Origin: Corallococcus coralloides DSM 2259
Lineage (GTDB): Bacteria > Myxococcota > Myxococcia > Myxococcales > Myxococcaceae
Reading direction: 5' to 3'
DNA: 64,000 bases
NCBI RefSeq assembly: GCF_000255295.1
Contig: NC_017030.1
Span: 682,001-746,000, forward strand
Shown here: piece by piece, positions 49,775-58,464 of the stretch
How the letters are laid out: every line of letters begins with the position of its first letter
Numbering within the stretch: the first letter of the stretch is position 1
Translations under genes and position numbers: made by a program
The notes under the pieces: model-generated
The model's input: the letters and a program-made list of their open reading frames with translations, nothing else
The model's database searches: none
Told to the model about the DNA's origin: nothing

Positions 49775-50938
49775 TTAGTTGGAGCCGAACGCGAGCACGG
49801 TCAGCGTGGTGTTGATGTGGAAGCCCGAGTAGATCTCGAATTGCACGTTCATCCCAGCCGCGGAGGGTGCAAGCTTCAAGGATTCCGAGAGCTTCGGCAG
49901 CTGACCCTGGGCCTGCGCGTACCACAGGCGTCCGCTGCAGTGGAACAGGAGGGCGGCCTGGGGGTTCTGTACCCGCCTGGGCAGCTCCTCCTGGAAGAAG
50001 TCCCGCGTCATGCCCGCCAGGTCGCCGGCCTTCATCAGGTCCAGCTCGCTGCCCTCCTCCAGGAGGTTGGCGAACAGGATGGAGCCGTCCTCCAGGGGGC
50101 GCCACGCGGCGCGGATGAAGTACTCGCGGCCCACCTTGAGCGCGGTGGGGCGCAGCGCGAAGCCACCGGGCCGGCCGAACTCCAGGTCCGCGATGTTCTC
50201 CACGCCCAGGATGTCCGCGTAGCGCCGGGCGGCGGGCTGGCCGTCGATCTCCAGGGCGCGCGTGTGCGTCTCATCCACCTTGGTGATGGTCATGCGCTCG
50301 CCGGTGGGCACGTACCAGTGCGAGCGCAGCGCGGCCCAGGGCGCGTTCGTCTTGAACAGGGCCACCAGCACGCCGTCGCCGGCCACTTCACCATCCACGT
50401 GGATGAGGGCGGACTGGCGCGCGGGGTCCGTCTCTGAGTCGCTGGCGCCGCCGCCCACGAGCACCAGGGTCTGGTTCTTCTCCAGGATGCCCAGCAGCAG
50501 CTCTTCCTTCTTGTAACGGAAGCCGTCGTCAATCACGAGGCCCACGTACCGGCGCGCGTCCAGGTCCTGCTGGCGCACGCCCAGCTCCTCGCACGCGCGC
50601 TTGATGGCCTGCGCGCCCGCGGCGATGGCGTCCCCGGTGAGGCCGCTTCCCAGGCCCAGGCCCACCTCGAAGTCGCCGGAGAGCGCGCCCAGCACCACGC
50701 TGTTCTCGTGGATGCCGTTGTTGTCCAGCTCCCCGGCGGTGGTGGCGCCCACCAGCCGGGTGGCCTTGGGCAGCCGCTCGCGCACCGCGCGGTTGAGCGC
50801 GCGCTGGTCACGCTGGCGGGCCGCGAACAGCGTCACCAGCTTCGGCGGCGGGCCGTGCAGCTGGCGCAGGAGGTCCTCGGCGACGGCGACCGGATCCGTG
50901 AGGGTGGAACGAGCCGTCTGCATCTTCACGTGCGCCAT
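49775..50938 (-). CDS. FIST-domain sensor protein
   Basis: The 387-residue protein has FIST N and FIST C domains. It has VTLFAARQRDQRALNRAVRE and VGATTAGELDNNGI in the N-domain, and LVLVGGGASDSETDPARQ, IHVDGEVAGDGVLVAL and a Trp-rich SHWYVPTGE at the junction. In the C-domain LFHCSGRLWYAQA and MNVQFEIYSGFHINTTLTVLAF (split here: FEIYSGFHINTTL) match the family end GEIGP-like strand. FIST proteins are thought to bind small ligands, often amino acids, and feed signalling pathways. It ends 11 bp before the hybrid kinase and starts 27 bp after the cytochrome, so an operon is likely. Confidence 0.88.
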   Translation of the reverse strand: MAHVKMQTARSTLTDPVAVAEDLLRQLHGPPPKLVTLFAARQRDQRALNRAVRERLPKATRLVGATTAGELDNNGIHENSVVLGALSGDFEVGLGLGSGLTGDAIAAGAQAIKRACEELGVRQQDLDARRYVGLVIDDGFRYKKEELLLGILEKNQTLVLVGGGASDSETDPARQSALIHVDGEVAGDGVLVALFKTNAPWAALRSHWYVPTGERMTITKVDETHTRALEIDGQPAARRYADILGVENIADLEFGRPGGFALRPTALKVGREYFIRAAWRPLEDGSILFANLLEEGSELDLMKAGDLAGMTRDFFQEELPRRVQNPQAALLFHCSGRLWYAQAQGQLPKLSESLKLAPSAAGMNVQFEIYSGFHINTTLTVLAFGSN

Positions 50939-50965
50939 GAGGACCTCCGTGCGAACCGGCGGCGG

Positions 50966-52837
50966 CTAGAAGCCGGCGCCGGGGTGTGTCTTGTGACAAC
51001 TGCCGGTGCACTGCTGGAACGACTCGCGGCCCCCGCCGACGTACATGGACTCGATGGGGCCGAACTTCTCCACGTGGCTCTCAGGGTAGCTCTTGTGGCA
51101 CGACAGGCATGCGGCCTTGCTGGTGCGCTGCGTGGTCTCCTGCTTCAGGTGGCAGGACGAGCACTTCTCCAGGGGCGCGTCGAAGCGGTTGGAGCGCGAG
51201 TGGATGAAGTGCGTGCGCACGAAGATGGGACCTTCCAGTTCGAAGCCCAGCGGAGCATGGCACGACGCGCACGCGGCGCGGTTGTCGTTCGCATGCAGGA
51301 CTTCACCCAGCTCGCCGCCCTTGCTGTGGCAGGTGTTGCACGGACCCGTGGTCAGGGCCGCGCTGGTGTGGGTCTTCGTCCCCACCTGGATTTCGATGGT
51401 GCGCGACGCCGGCACGTCCTCACCCAGGTAATTGCGGCGCGCCTTGGCGGTCACCAGGTAGGTGCCGGGCTTCACGTCCGCGGGCAGGGTGTAGGTCCAG
51501 GTGTCGCTCACGGGCGCGTCCCAGCGGCCGTCGTTGGGGAAGAAGGCGCCGCCGAACAGCTTGTTGGAGGGGGGGAAGGTCATGAACTGCGCATAGACGC
51601 CGTCGCGCGCCGGGGTGGCGATGGTCTGCACGTCCTGCGAGTCGTCCAGGAAGGCCTCCAGGTCGACGATGGTCCGGATGGGCTGGATGTCCTGCGCCGG
51701 CCCGATGAGCTGGGTCATCATCATCCGTTCCTGGTGCTTGCGGCGATAGTAGGTCGTCGTGGGGTTGAAGAAGGCCTGATAGTACTGGATCCCCGCCGGG
51801 CTGCCGGGAGCGCCCGGAGGTGCGACCTCATTGTAGGTTGGGAGGCTCCCGGCCTTGTGCAGGCGCTTGCCCTTGCCGTCCTTCAGGGTCATCTGGAAGG
51901 TGACCTGCGACCCGGGGGCATACGTGCCGTCCTTGCGGGGCGCCGTCAGGGGCTTGATGTCGATGCCGAACCCGTAGCTGAACTCCGGCTGGGACACCTG
52001 CGTGACGGGGATGTAGTAGGGGGCGAACGGGCGCAGGCTCCAGCGCAGGCGCAGACCGGCCGTGCGGGAGTTGAAGGTGAGCGTCTGCTTCTTCGCGTGG
52101 TCGTACGCGTTGCGCAGCTCCACCAGGGCCTCTTCCTCATAGGCCGTGGCGCCGTTGCAGTCCGTGAGCGAGCGGCAGTCGCGCGTCCACTGGATGGCGC
52201 GCATACGGCGGATGAAGAAGTCGTCACGCTCCGTGCGGCGGGTGTCGTCGCTGCCGATGTTCAGGAGCACCGGGGCGCCCGTCAGCACGCCACGCGCGTC
52301 CACCGGCTCCACCGTGAAGAGGCTGGTCGCCTTCATCCACGCGGCGTCACGGTAGAAGCGGCGGCGGGTGAAGGTGCCGTCCGGGTTCGACAGGCCCACG
52401 AACTCCTGGTCCGCCAGGCGCACACCCGACCACCCGATGGCCAGGAAGTCGCTGTTCTGGCGCAGGCCGTCCACGCCCTCGTCCTTGGACGCGGTGATGG
52501 AGGCGCGCAGGTCAATCTGGTTCACCCAGAAGGTCTGGCCGGCCTTCACCTTGATGGGCACGCCCTTGCCGTTGTCCACCTCCAGCGCCAGGCCCACGGG
52601 GGCCTCGCGGTTGCCGCCACCCAGGAGGTCGCCCAGCGACAGGTCCTGGCCCTGGACCGCGAGCTGCGGCTCGACAGGGGACTCCACGACGGCGGAGGAC
52701 TCCAGCTCCGTGGACTCCGGACCACCGCACGCCACCGTCAGGCTGGCGAGGGTCGCCAGCAGGCTCGCGCGGCCCGCCGTGAACAGGCGGGGGGAAGTGC
52801 GAGAACACCGCTCCCGAATCGTGACAGCTCCACCCAT
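50966..52837 (-). CDS. Multiheme c-type cytochrome lipoprotein (five heme-binding motifs)
   Basis: The 623-residue protein has an Arg-rich signal peptide ending SLTVACGG (lipobox), so it is an exported lipoprotein. Residues 60-480 are a large beta-rich part with no heme motif. They include a likely Ig-like domain (WTYTLPADVKPGTYLVTAKARR). The C-terminal 130 residues hold CNTCH, CASCH, CSSCH, CLSCH and a final CTGSCH, the last with three residues between the Cys instead of two. Electron transfer at the cell surface or periplasm is expected. The start at ATG 52837 has GGAGGAG. It is 27 bp upstream of the FIST gene on the same strand. Confidence 0.9.
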   Translation of the reverse strand: MGGAVTIRERCSRTSPRLFTAGRASLLATLASLTVACGGPESTELESSAVVESPVEPQLAVQGQDLSLGDLLGGGNREAPVGLALEVDNGKGVPIKVKAGQTFWVNQIDLRASITASKDEGVDGLRQNSDFLAIGWSGVRLADQEFVGLSNPDGTFTRRRFYRDAAWMKATSLFTVEPVDARGVLTGAPVLLNIGSDDTRRTERDDFFIRRMRAIQWTRDCRSLTDCNGATAYEEEALVELRNAYDHAKKQTLTFNSRTAGLRLRWSLRPFAPYYIPVTQVSQPEFSYGFGIDIKPLTAPRKDGTYAPGSQVTFQMTLKDGKGKRLHKAGSLPTYNEVAPPGAPGSPAGIQYYQAFFNPTTTYYRRKHQERMMMTQLIGPAQDIQPIRTIVDLEAFLDDSQDVQTIATPARDGVYAQFMTFPPSNKLFGGAFFPNDGRWDAPVSDTWTYTLPADVKPGTYLVTAKARRNYLGEDVPASRTIEIQVGTKTHTSAALTTGPCNTCHSKGGELGEVLHANDNRAACASCHAPLGFELEGPIFVRTHFIHSRSNRFDAPLEKCSSCHLKQETTQRTSKAACLSCHKSYPESHVEKFGPIESMYVGGGRESFQQCTGSCHKTHPGAGF

Positions 52838-52948
52838 GAGGGGACTCCTCCGAACGCGTATGTGCGGACGGCTGCCGGAGCAGCGTCGCGGCCAGTGGAC
52901 CCGGGTGCCCTTGCGTCGGGGGGACGCTGGCGGAGGGTCACTCTCAAA

Positions 52949-52964
52949 TCCGGCTTTTGCCGGA
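52949..52964 (-). terminator. Hairpin between the membrane kinase and cytochrome genes
   Basis: TCCGGC and GCCGGA (52949-52954 and 52959-52964) are perfect arms around TTTT. On the minus strand it is followed by TTTGAG. It lies about 140 bp after the kinase gene's end, so it may terminate that transcript or act in the cytochrome leader. Confidence 0.4.
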
Positions 52965-53019
52965 AACGAGCAGTTCTAGCCACACGGAGAATATCCACAA
53001 TCAACAGAGCGATTCAACT

Positions 53020-53041
53020 TCTGAGAATAATTCTACTCAGA
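53020..53041. repeat. AT-rich inverted repeat
   Basis: TCTGAG (53020-53025) and CTCAGA (53036-53041) pair perfectly, with AATAATTCTA between. It lies in the most AT-rich patch of this region, between the membrane kinase and the cytochrome. Promoter or operator function is possible but not shown. Confidence 0.35.
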
Positions 53042-53105
53042 GGCGAACTCGGATTGTTCGTGACTGGATGGGAAGGGGTTGTGGGGCGCAACCCACCCAG
53101 GAGGG

Positions 53106-54962
53106 TCAGACTCGAATCGTGTTTCCCACTTCCTCCTGTGCTTCCTGGGTGAACGGGAGTTCGACAGTGAACTCCGAGCCTTCTCCCAGCCGCGAGTGGA
53201 CGCGGATGGTGCCGCCGTGGGCTTCGACGAGCTGGCGGACGATGTAGAGGCCCAGGCCGAAGCCGGGCGCGCGGCTGTCCGTCGTGACCCGCTCGAAGCG
53301 GGTGAACAGGCGCTGCTGGGCTTCCGCGGGGATGCCGGCGCCGTGGTCCCGCACCGACATCTGGATCCGGTGTGAGTCCTCATCCACGTTCACATGCACC
53401 TCCACCGGCTGGCCCCGGCCGAACTTGAGGGCGTTGCTGACCAGGTTGGTGAGGACGCGGTCCAGGCGCTGGCGGTCCCAGCGGCCGCGGGCCGCGTTCC
53501 GGGCGTGGACGGTGAGGGCGCAGCCGGCGGCGGCGGCCTGGTCCTCGTGGCGGGCGGCCACCTCGTGCGCCAGCTCCGCCAGGTCCATGGGGCGGGACTC
53601 CAGCACCAGCCGGCCGCCGGACAGGCGCGACAGGTCCAGCAGGTTGTGCACCAGCTGCCCCAGCCGCTTCGTCTCGTCCTCGGCCAGCAGCAGCCCCTCG
53701 CGCAGGCGCGGGTCCTCCGCGTGCGCGGGCGCGCACTGCAGGCGCACGCGGCGCAGGCGCAGCTGCAGGGAGCTCAGCGGGGTGCCCAGGTCGTGCGCCG
53801 CCACGCCAATGAGCTCCAGCGCGTTCTGCGTCGCCGCCAGCAGGCGGGCGTTGTCCAGCGCCAGCGCGGCGCGCGCGGACAGCTCCTCCAGGAAGGCCTG
53901 GTCCACCGCGCCGTAGTGGCGGTGCGGCCGCGTGGACAGCAGGCACAGCGCGCCCAGCACGCGGTTGTCCACGACCAGCGGCACGCTCAGCGCGGAGCGC
54001 ACGCCCAGCGCGCGCCACAGCTCCGCGCAGCTGCTGTCGCTGACGGAGGAAGGCAGCCGGCCGGGGTCCACCTCCGCGAAGCGCTCGGCGCGGCCGGTGT
54101 GCATGACGCGCGCGGGGCCGGGCTCGTCCAGCGAAGGCCTGCGCATCAGCGGCTCCCACAGCCGCGCCTGGGTGGCCGCGTCCGCGCACGCCACCGCGCC
54201 GGGGCGCACGCCGCCCTGGCCATCCGGCAGGTAGAGCACGCACGCGTCCGCGATCTCCGGCACGCACAGGCGGGTGAGCGCGTTGCCCAGCTCCTTGGCG
54301 CCGGCCTGCGGCTGCAGCACGCGGCCGGCCTCCGCGAGCAGCGCCTGCATGCGCTCGGTGCGCTTGCGCTCGGTGATGTCGCGCGTCACCTCCGCGAAGC
54401 CCTGCAGCGTGCCGCCTTCCGCGTAGAGCGCGGTGAGCAGCGTCTCCGCCCAGAAGCGCGAGCCGTCCTTGCGCATCCGCCAGCCCTCCGACTGCAGGCG
54501 CCGCTCGCGCGCGGCCCGCTCGCGGTGGGAGGCGGGCACGCCGTGCGTGACGGCATCCGGCACGTGTAGCACCTCCACGCGCTGGCCCACGATGTCGGAG
54601 GACGTCCACCCGGTGAGCCGCTCCGCGCCCGTGCTCCAGCAGGACACCGTGCCATCCGGCTCCAGGAAGCACAGCGCGTAGTCGCTCACGCCATCCATGA
54701 ACAGGTGCAGCCGCTGCTCGCTCTGCACCGCTTCCGCGTGCATGGGGCCCAGCGCGTTGCGCAGCACCATCACCAGCGCGACCAGGGCGCCCAGGCCCAG
54801 CAGGCCCGCGAGGATGTCGGCGATGTGATGGCCGAGGGCCCCGTCGTCCACCCTGAGCGTGTGGGCCGTGGACACCAGGGTGGCAAGCAGGATGAGTCCG
54901 GCCAGAAGGCACGCGGACAGACCCGCCCCGACCCTCTGAGCGAAGGTCCAACGTCGCAGCAT
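53106..54962 (-). CDS. Membrane histidine kinase with PAS and GAF domains
   Basis: The 618-residue protein has two transmembrane segments (GLSACLLAGLILLATLVSTA and IADILAGLLGLGALVALVMVL). A PAS domain follows (about 80-200, with DYALCFLEPDGTVSCWSTGAE and VTRDITERKRTE), then a GAF domain (about 210-375). HisKA has the motif GVAAHDLGTPLSSL (His about 388). HATPase has NLVSNALKFG, RDHGAGIPAEA and GFGLGLYIV. It senses a periplasmic or membrane signal; there is no adjacent receiver except the FIST operon downstream. The ATG at 54962 follows a GGGGGGAG run. A sigma-70-like promoter is visible at 55064-55093. Confidence 0.92.
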   Translation of the reverse strand: MLRRWTFAQRVGAGLSACLLAGLILLATLVSTAHTLRVDDGALGHHIADILAGLLGLGALVALVMVLRNALGPMHAEAVQSEQRLHLFMDGVSDYALCFLEPDGTVSCWSTGAERLTGWTSSDIVGQRVEVLHVPDAVTHGVPASHRERAARERRLQSEGWRMRKDGSRFWAETLLTALYAEGGTLQGFAEVTRDITERKRTERMQALLAEAGRVLQPQAGAKELGNALTRLCVPEIADACVLYLPDGQGGVRPGAVACADAATQARLWEPLMRRPSLDEPGPARVMHTGRAERFAEVDPGRLPSSVSDSSCAELWRALGVRSALSVPLVVDNRVLGALCLLSTRPHRHYGAVDQAFLEELSARAALALDNARLLAATQNALELIGVAAHDLGTPLSSLQLRLRRVRLQCAPAHAEDPRLREGLLLAEDETKRLGQLVHNLLDLSRLSGGRLVLESRPMDLAELAHEVAARHEDQAAAAGCALTVHARNAARGRWDRQRLDRVLTNLVSNALKFGRGQPVEVHVNVDEDSHRIQMSVRDHGAGIPAEAQQRLFTRFERVTTDSRAPGFGLGLYIVRQLVEAHGGTIRVHSRLGEGSEFTVELPFTQEAQEEVGNTIRV

Positions 54963-55063
54963 GTGGCACTCCCCCCCGACGGCACCGAGCGCTTCTGTGC
55001 AGAAGGACGCTCAACATCACCGAAAAGGTGGGGTGAGCGACATCGCACTGTCGGGCAGGGTAT

Positions 55064-55093
55064 CCTATAACCCTGTTTTTACCTGTTTGTCAT
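55064..55093 (-). promoter_or_regulatory. Sigma-70-like promoter candidate for the membrane kinase
   Basis: On the minus strand ATGACA (55093-55088) lies 18 bp before TATAGG (55069-55064). The -35 matches five of six consensus bases and the -10 four. The gap of 54963-55305 otherwise holds no gene or repeat that I can see; it also separates this promoter from the divergent RapA-like gene. Confidence 0.38.
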
Positions 55094-55305
55094 GAAATCA
55101 TGGACCCTACCCGCGGGGATGGGAAACTCCTGGCGGGCAGGACGCGGCGGGGCTGTCGGATGGTGGACGCTGCCCGGCGCCCTTCCTGGGAACTCGGGCC
55201 TGGATTCAAGGGGTTGGAAGGGATGGAGGTGCCTGCGAAATGGCCTTCCGGGCGCCGGGACGTTATGCAGCGCCCCCTCCTCGTCACCCAGGTGTTGCAC
55301 GGCAT

Positions 55306-58300
55306 ATGGCGTCTCTCGTCGAAGGTCTGAAGGTCCGCTATCTCCCGCAGCCCGAATGGGGTGTGGGGCATCTGGTGTCGCTGCAGGAGCAGGGGGCCAA
55401 GGCCCTCATCGCCTTCCCGTCCCGCGAGGATGCGCCGGTGCTGGTGTCCACGCGCGGCGGTGCGCTGGTGCCGTACCCGCTGCCCAAGGGTGAGCCCATC
55501 CAGACGCCGAAGGGACGCAAGGCCACCATCCTGGGCGAGGAGCCGGGCGCGCGCGGACTGCGCCGCTACGTGGTGCGCTTCGAGGACACGGGCGAGGAGG
55601 ACGAGCTGCCGGAGTCCGAGGTCCGAGCGCTGGCGCCGCGCTCCGACCTCTTGTCCACGCTGCGCGACGGGCGGGTGGGGGACGCGAAGGCGTTCATGCT
55701 GCGCAAGCAGGCGCTGGTGCTGGACGACGAGCGCCGGGGTGACGCGCTGGGCGCGCTGCTGGCCAGCCGGGTGATGGTGAAGCCGCACCAGGTGGGCGTG
55801 GTGCAGCGCGTGCTGTCCGCGCGCCGGCCGCGCTTCGTGCTGGCGGACGAAGTGGGCCTGGGCAAGACGATTGAAGCGGGCATGGTGTTCAGCGCGCTGC
55901 GGCTGGTGGGCCTGGCGCGGCGGTGCATCGTCGTGGCGCCCAGCCACCTCACCGTGCAGTGGCTGGTGGAGCTGTTCCACAAGTTCAACCAGCTCTTCAC
56001 GCTGATGGACTCGGACCGCTACGAGCAGTCGCTTAAAGAAGCGCCGGACGTCTCTCCGTGGGCGCGCTTCCCGCTGGTGGTGACGAGCCTGGAGCTGCTC
56101 AGCCGCACCCGCGAGCACCGCGAAGAGGTGGCCGCCGAGGACGCCTTCTGGGACCTGGTCATCATCGACGAGGCGCACCACCTCAAGGGCGAGAAGGCCT
56201 TCGCCGCCGCGAAGGGGCTGGCCGCGAACTCGTGGGGCCTGCTCCTGCTCACCGCCACGCCCATGCAGCTGGACCCTGCGGAGTACCACGGCCTGCTCAC
56301 CCTCATCGACGCGACCACCGCGCCGTCCGTGAAGGGCTTCGAGGCGCGGCTCCAGCGCCAGGAGGAGCTGTCCACCGCGGTGCGCGCGCTGATGGAGGGC
56401 AAGGACGCGAAGGCCTCCGTGGCCTCGCTGGCGAAGCGCTTCCCGGAGGACGCGCGGCTGCAGACGCTGAAGGAGAAGGAGGCGCTGCTCGCGCACCTGG
56501 CGGAGACGTACAGCCTGTCGGACCGGCTGGTGCGCAACCGGCGCGCGGTGGTGGGCGGCTTCTCCACGCGCAGGCTCCACCGGCACCCGGTGCAGCTCAC
56601 GCCGGAGGAGCTGAAGGCGCGCGACACCGCGCTCGCCACGCTGGCGAAGGGCACGCTTCGCGGCGCGCCGCTGGCCAACGTGCTCCGGCGTCTGGAGTCC
56701 AGCCCCGCGGCGTTCGCGGGCGCGGTGAAGTCCAACCCGGCGCTGAAGGGCGCGGACCTCAAGCTGACCGGCCGGGACGCGAAGCTCATCGCGTTCGTGG
56801 GCGTGCTGCGCGGCATCTGGAAGGCGGAGCCGCGCGCGAAGGTGCTCGTGTTCACGGAGAGCCGCGACACGCTGGAGTCGCTCCAGTCGGAGCTGTCGCG
56901 CGAGGGCGTGGAGGCGCTGGGCTATCACGGCGACCTGCCGCTCGTGGAGCGCGACCGGCAGGTGGCGCGCTTCCGCGACCCGGAGGGCCCCCGGGTGCTG
57001 CTGTGCACGGAGGTGGGCGGCGAGGGCCGCAACTTCCAGTTCGCGCACCACCTGGTCCACTACGACCTGCCGTGGAGCCCCTCCACGGTGGAGCAGCGCA
57101 TCGGCCGCCTGGACCGCATCGGGCAGACGCACCCGGTGGAGATCCACGTCTTCGACCCCGCGGGCACGCTCGCGTCGGACGTGCTGATGCTGCTGGCGGA
57201 CGCCGTGGGCGTCTTCGGTGAGACGGTGGGCGGCCTGGACGCGGTGCTGGAGGAGGTGGAGGACCGCATCGCGGACCTGGCCCTGCTGCCCCGCGAGGCG
57301 CGCGTGGAGTACGCTGCGGAGCTGAAGGCCCGCGTGGAGGCGGCGCGTGAGCAGGTGAAGCGCGCGTACGACCCGCTCCTGGACGTGCGCAGCTTCGACA
57401 AGCCCGCAGTGGCCCGGCTGGTGGCGCGCGCGCAGGAGCGCATGGGCGAGGAGCCGCCGGAGCCCGGGGACGAGGACTCCGACGAGGAGGCCGCGCCGCT
57501 GGAGGACGGGCTGTGGAGCGTGGCGCGCGACCTGGACGAGCGCCTGGAGGAGACCGTCACGGAGCTGGCGCGCCGCGTGGGCATTGGCGTGGACACCGAC
57601 GAACAGGTGGAGGCCTTCCAGGTGGCCTTCCAGTTCGGCCACGCGCTCAACGTCGAAGGCCTGCCCGGCATCGACGTGATGCAGGACCGCACCGTGCTGG
57701 GCACCTTCTGGCGCGACACCGCCGTGGAGGCGGAGGAGCTGGAGTACTTCGCCACCGGCCACCCGCTGGTGGAGGCGCTGTTCGGCTTCCTCAAGGACGG
57801 CCCCTACGGCCGCAGCGGCTTCCGCCACATCGAGAAGCGCGGCGTGAAGAAGCCCGCGCGCGGCCTGGAGCTGCTCTTCCACGTCCAGCTACCGGAGCCC
57901 CAGGACACCTCGCCCGGCGCCCGCGTGCCCAGCCGCCAGCTGGCCCGGTTCCTGGCGCGCACCCTCCTGCCCGTGGCCGTGGTGGAGGGCCCCCAGGGCC
58001 CCGTGGCCGACGCTTCCGTACTGGCCGCATTGGAATCCGACGGCAAGGCCCTGAAGGGGGATGAAGTCCACCAGGCCTTCCCCGGCTTCGGCGCCTTCGT
58101 GGACGCCGCGCTGCCCGTGGCCCAGGCCGCCGCCGAGGCGGAGCTCGGCCGGTCCGCGAAGAAGGCCCGGGCCGCCATCGAGGCGGAGCGCGACGCGGCC
58201 GCCGCCCGTCTGCGCCTCTCCCTCTCCCACCAGGGTCTGGCCCCGGAGGCGGTGGAGGCCCAGGTTGACGCGGAGCGCCATCACTACGAGCGCCTGCTCC

Positions 58301-58362
58301 AGGCGCTCGCGGGGGCGAAGGTGGTGCTGGACGCGGCCTGCGGGTTCACCCTCAACCGCTGA
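55306..58362 (+). CDS. RapA/HepA-like SNF2 family DNA-dependent ATPase
   Basis: The 1018-residue protein has SNF2 helicase motifs in order. These are ADEVGLGKTIEAG (motif I, Lys about 187), IVVAPSHLTVQWL (Ia), IIDEAHHLKG (II), LLTATPMQLD (III), VLVFTESRDTLESLQ, GYHGDL, LLCTEVGGEGRNFQFA (V) and EQRIGRLDRIGQ (VI). An N-terminal region of about 150 residues is beta-rich, as in RapA (RNA polymerase recycling). The C-terminal 350 residues include a charged linker (EPPEPGDEDSDEEAAP) and a helical domain. By family it remodels RNA polymerase or DNA complexes using ATP. The ATG at 55306 gives the usual start; the frame upstream is not conserved. Confidence 0.88.
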   Translation: MASLVEGLKVRYLPQPEWGVGHLVSLQEQGAKALIAFPSREDAPVLVSTRGGALVPYPLPKGEPIQTPKGRKATILGEEPGARGLRRYVVRFEDTGEEDELPESEVRALAPRSDLLSTLRDGRVGDAKAFMLRKQALVLDDERRGDALGALLASRVMVKPHQVGVVQRVLSARRPRFVLADEVGLGKTIEAGMVFSALRLVGLARRCIVVAPSHLTVQWLVELFHKFNQLFTLMDSDRYEQSLKEAPDVSPWARFPLVVTSLELLSRTREHREEVAAEDAFWDLVIIDEAHHLKGEKAFAAAKGLAANSWGLLLLTATPMQLDPAEYHGLLTLIDATTAPSVKGFEARLQRQEELSTAVRALMEGKDAKASVASLAKRFPEDARLQTLKEKEALLAHLAETYSLSDRLVRNRRAVVGGFSTRRLHRHPVQLTPEELKARDTALATLAKGTLRGAPLANVLRRLESSPAAFAGAVKSNPALKGADLKLTGRDAKLIAFVGVLRGIWKAEPRAKVLVFTESRDTLESLQSELSREGVEALGYHGDLPLVERDRQVARFRDPEGPRVLLCTEVGGEGRNFQFAHHLVHYDLPWSPSTVEQRIGRLDRIGQTHPVEIHVFDPAGTLASDVLMLLADAVGVFGETVGGLDAVLEEVEDRIADLALLPREARVEYAAELKARVEAAREQVKRAYDPLLDVRSFDKPAVARLVARAQERMGEEPPEPGDEDSDEEAAPLEDGLWSVARDLDERLEETVTELARRVGIGVDTDEQVEAFQVAFQFGHALNVEGLPGIDVMQDRTVLGTFWRDTAVEAEELEYFATGHPLVEALFGFLKDGPYGRSGFRHIEKRGVKKPARGLELLFHVQLPEPQDTSPGARVPSRQLARFLARTLLPVAVVEGPQGPVADASVLAALESDGKALKGDEVHQAFPGFGAFVDAALPVAQAAAEAELGRSAKKARAAIEAERDAAAARLRLSLSHQGLAPEAVEAQVDAERHHYERLLQALAGAKVVLDAACGFTLNR

Positions 58363-58381
58363 GCCAAACCATCCTGATAGT

Positions 58382-58458
58382 ATGGAATCGGTTCCATGGC
58401 GTTCCGGCCATTTGACCGATTCCCCAATCATCGAGAATCTAGGAGGAAGGCAGCCTCC
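58382..58458 (+). promoter_or_regulatory. Structured leader with competing hairpins before the Tad operon
   Basis: Two overlapping inverted repeats cannot form together: ATGGAA/TTCCAT (58382-58387 with 58392-58397), and GGAATCGGT/ACCGATTCC (58384-58392 with 58415-58423). A third stem, GGAGG/CCTCC (58442-58446 with 58454-58458), would hide a Shine-Dalgarno-like AGGAGGAAGG that lies 18 bp before the ATG. The design resembles an attenuator or translational switch, but this is inference. Confidence 0.5.
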
Positions 58459-58464
58459 CCTCAT

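Noticed and set aside
46920..49778. A 952-codon plus-strand frame through the hybrid kinase
   Set aside because: It is the antisense of the kinase gene, composed of His/Arg/Leu-rich sequence with no motif. The kinase frame has all family motifs.
55090..57882. A 930-codon minus-strand frame through the RapA-like gene
   Set aside because: It is an antisense shadow in GC-rich DNA with no recognisable domain.
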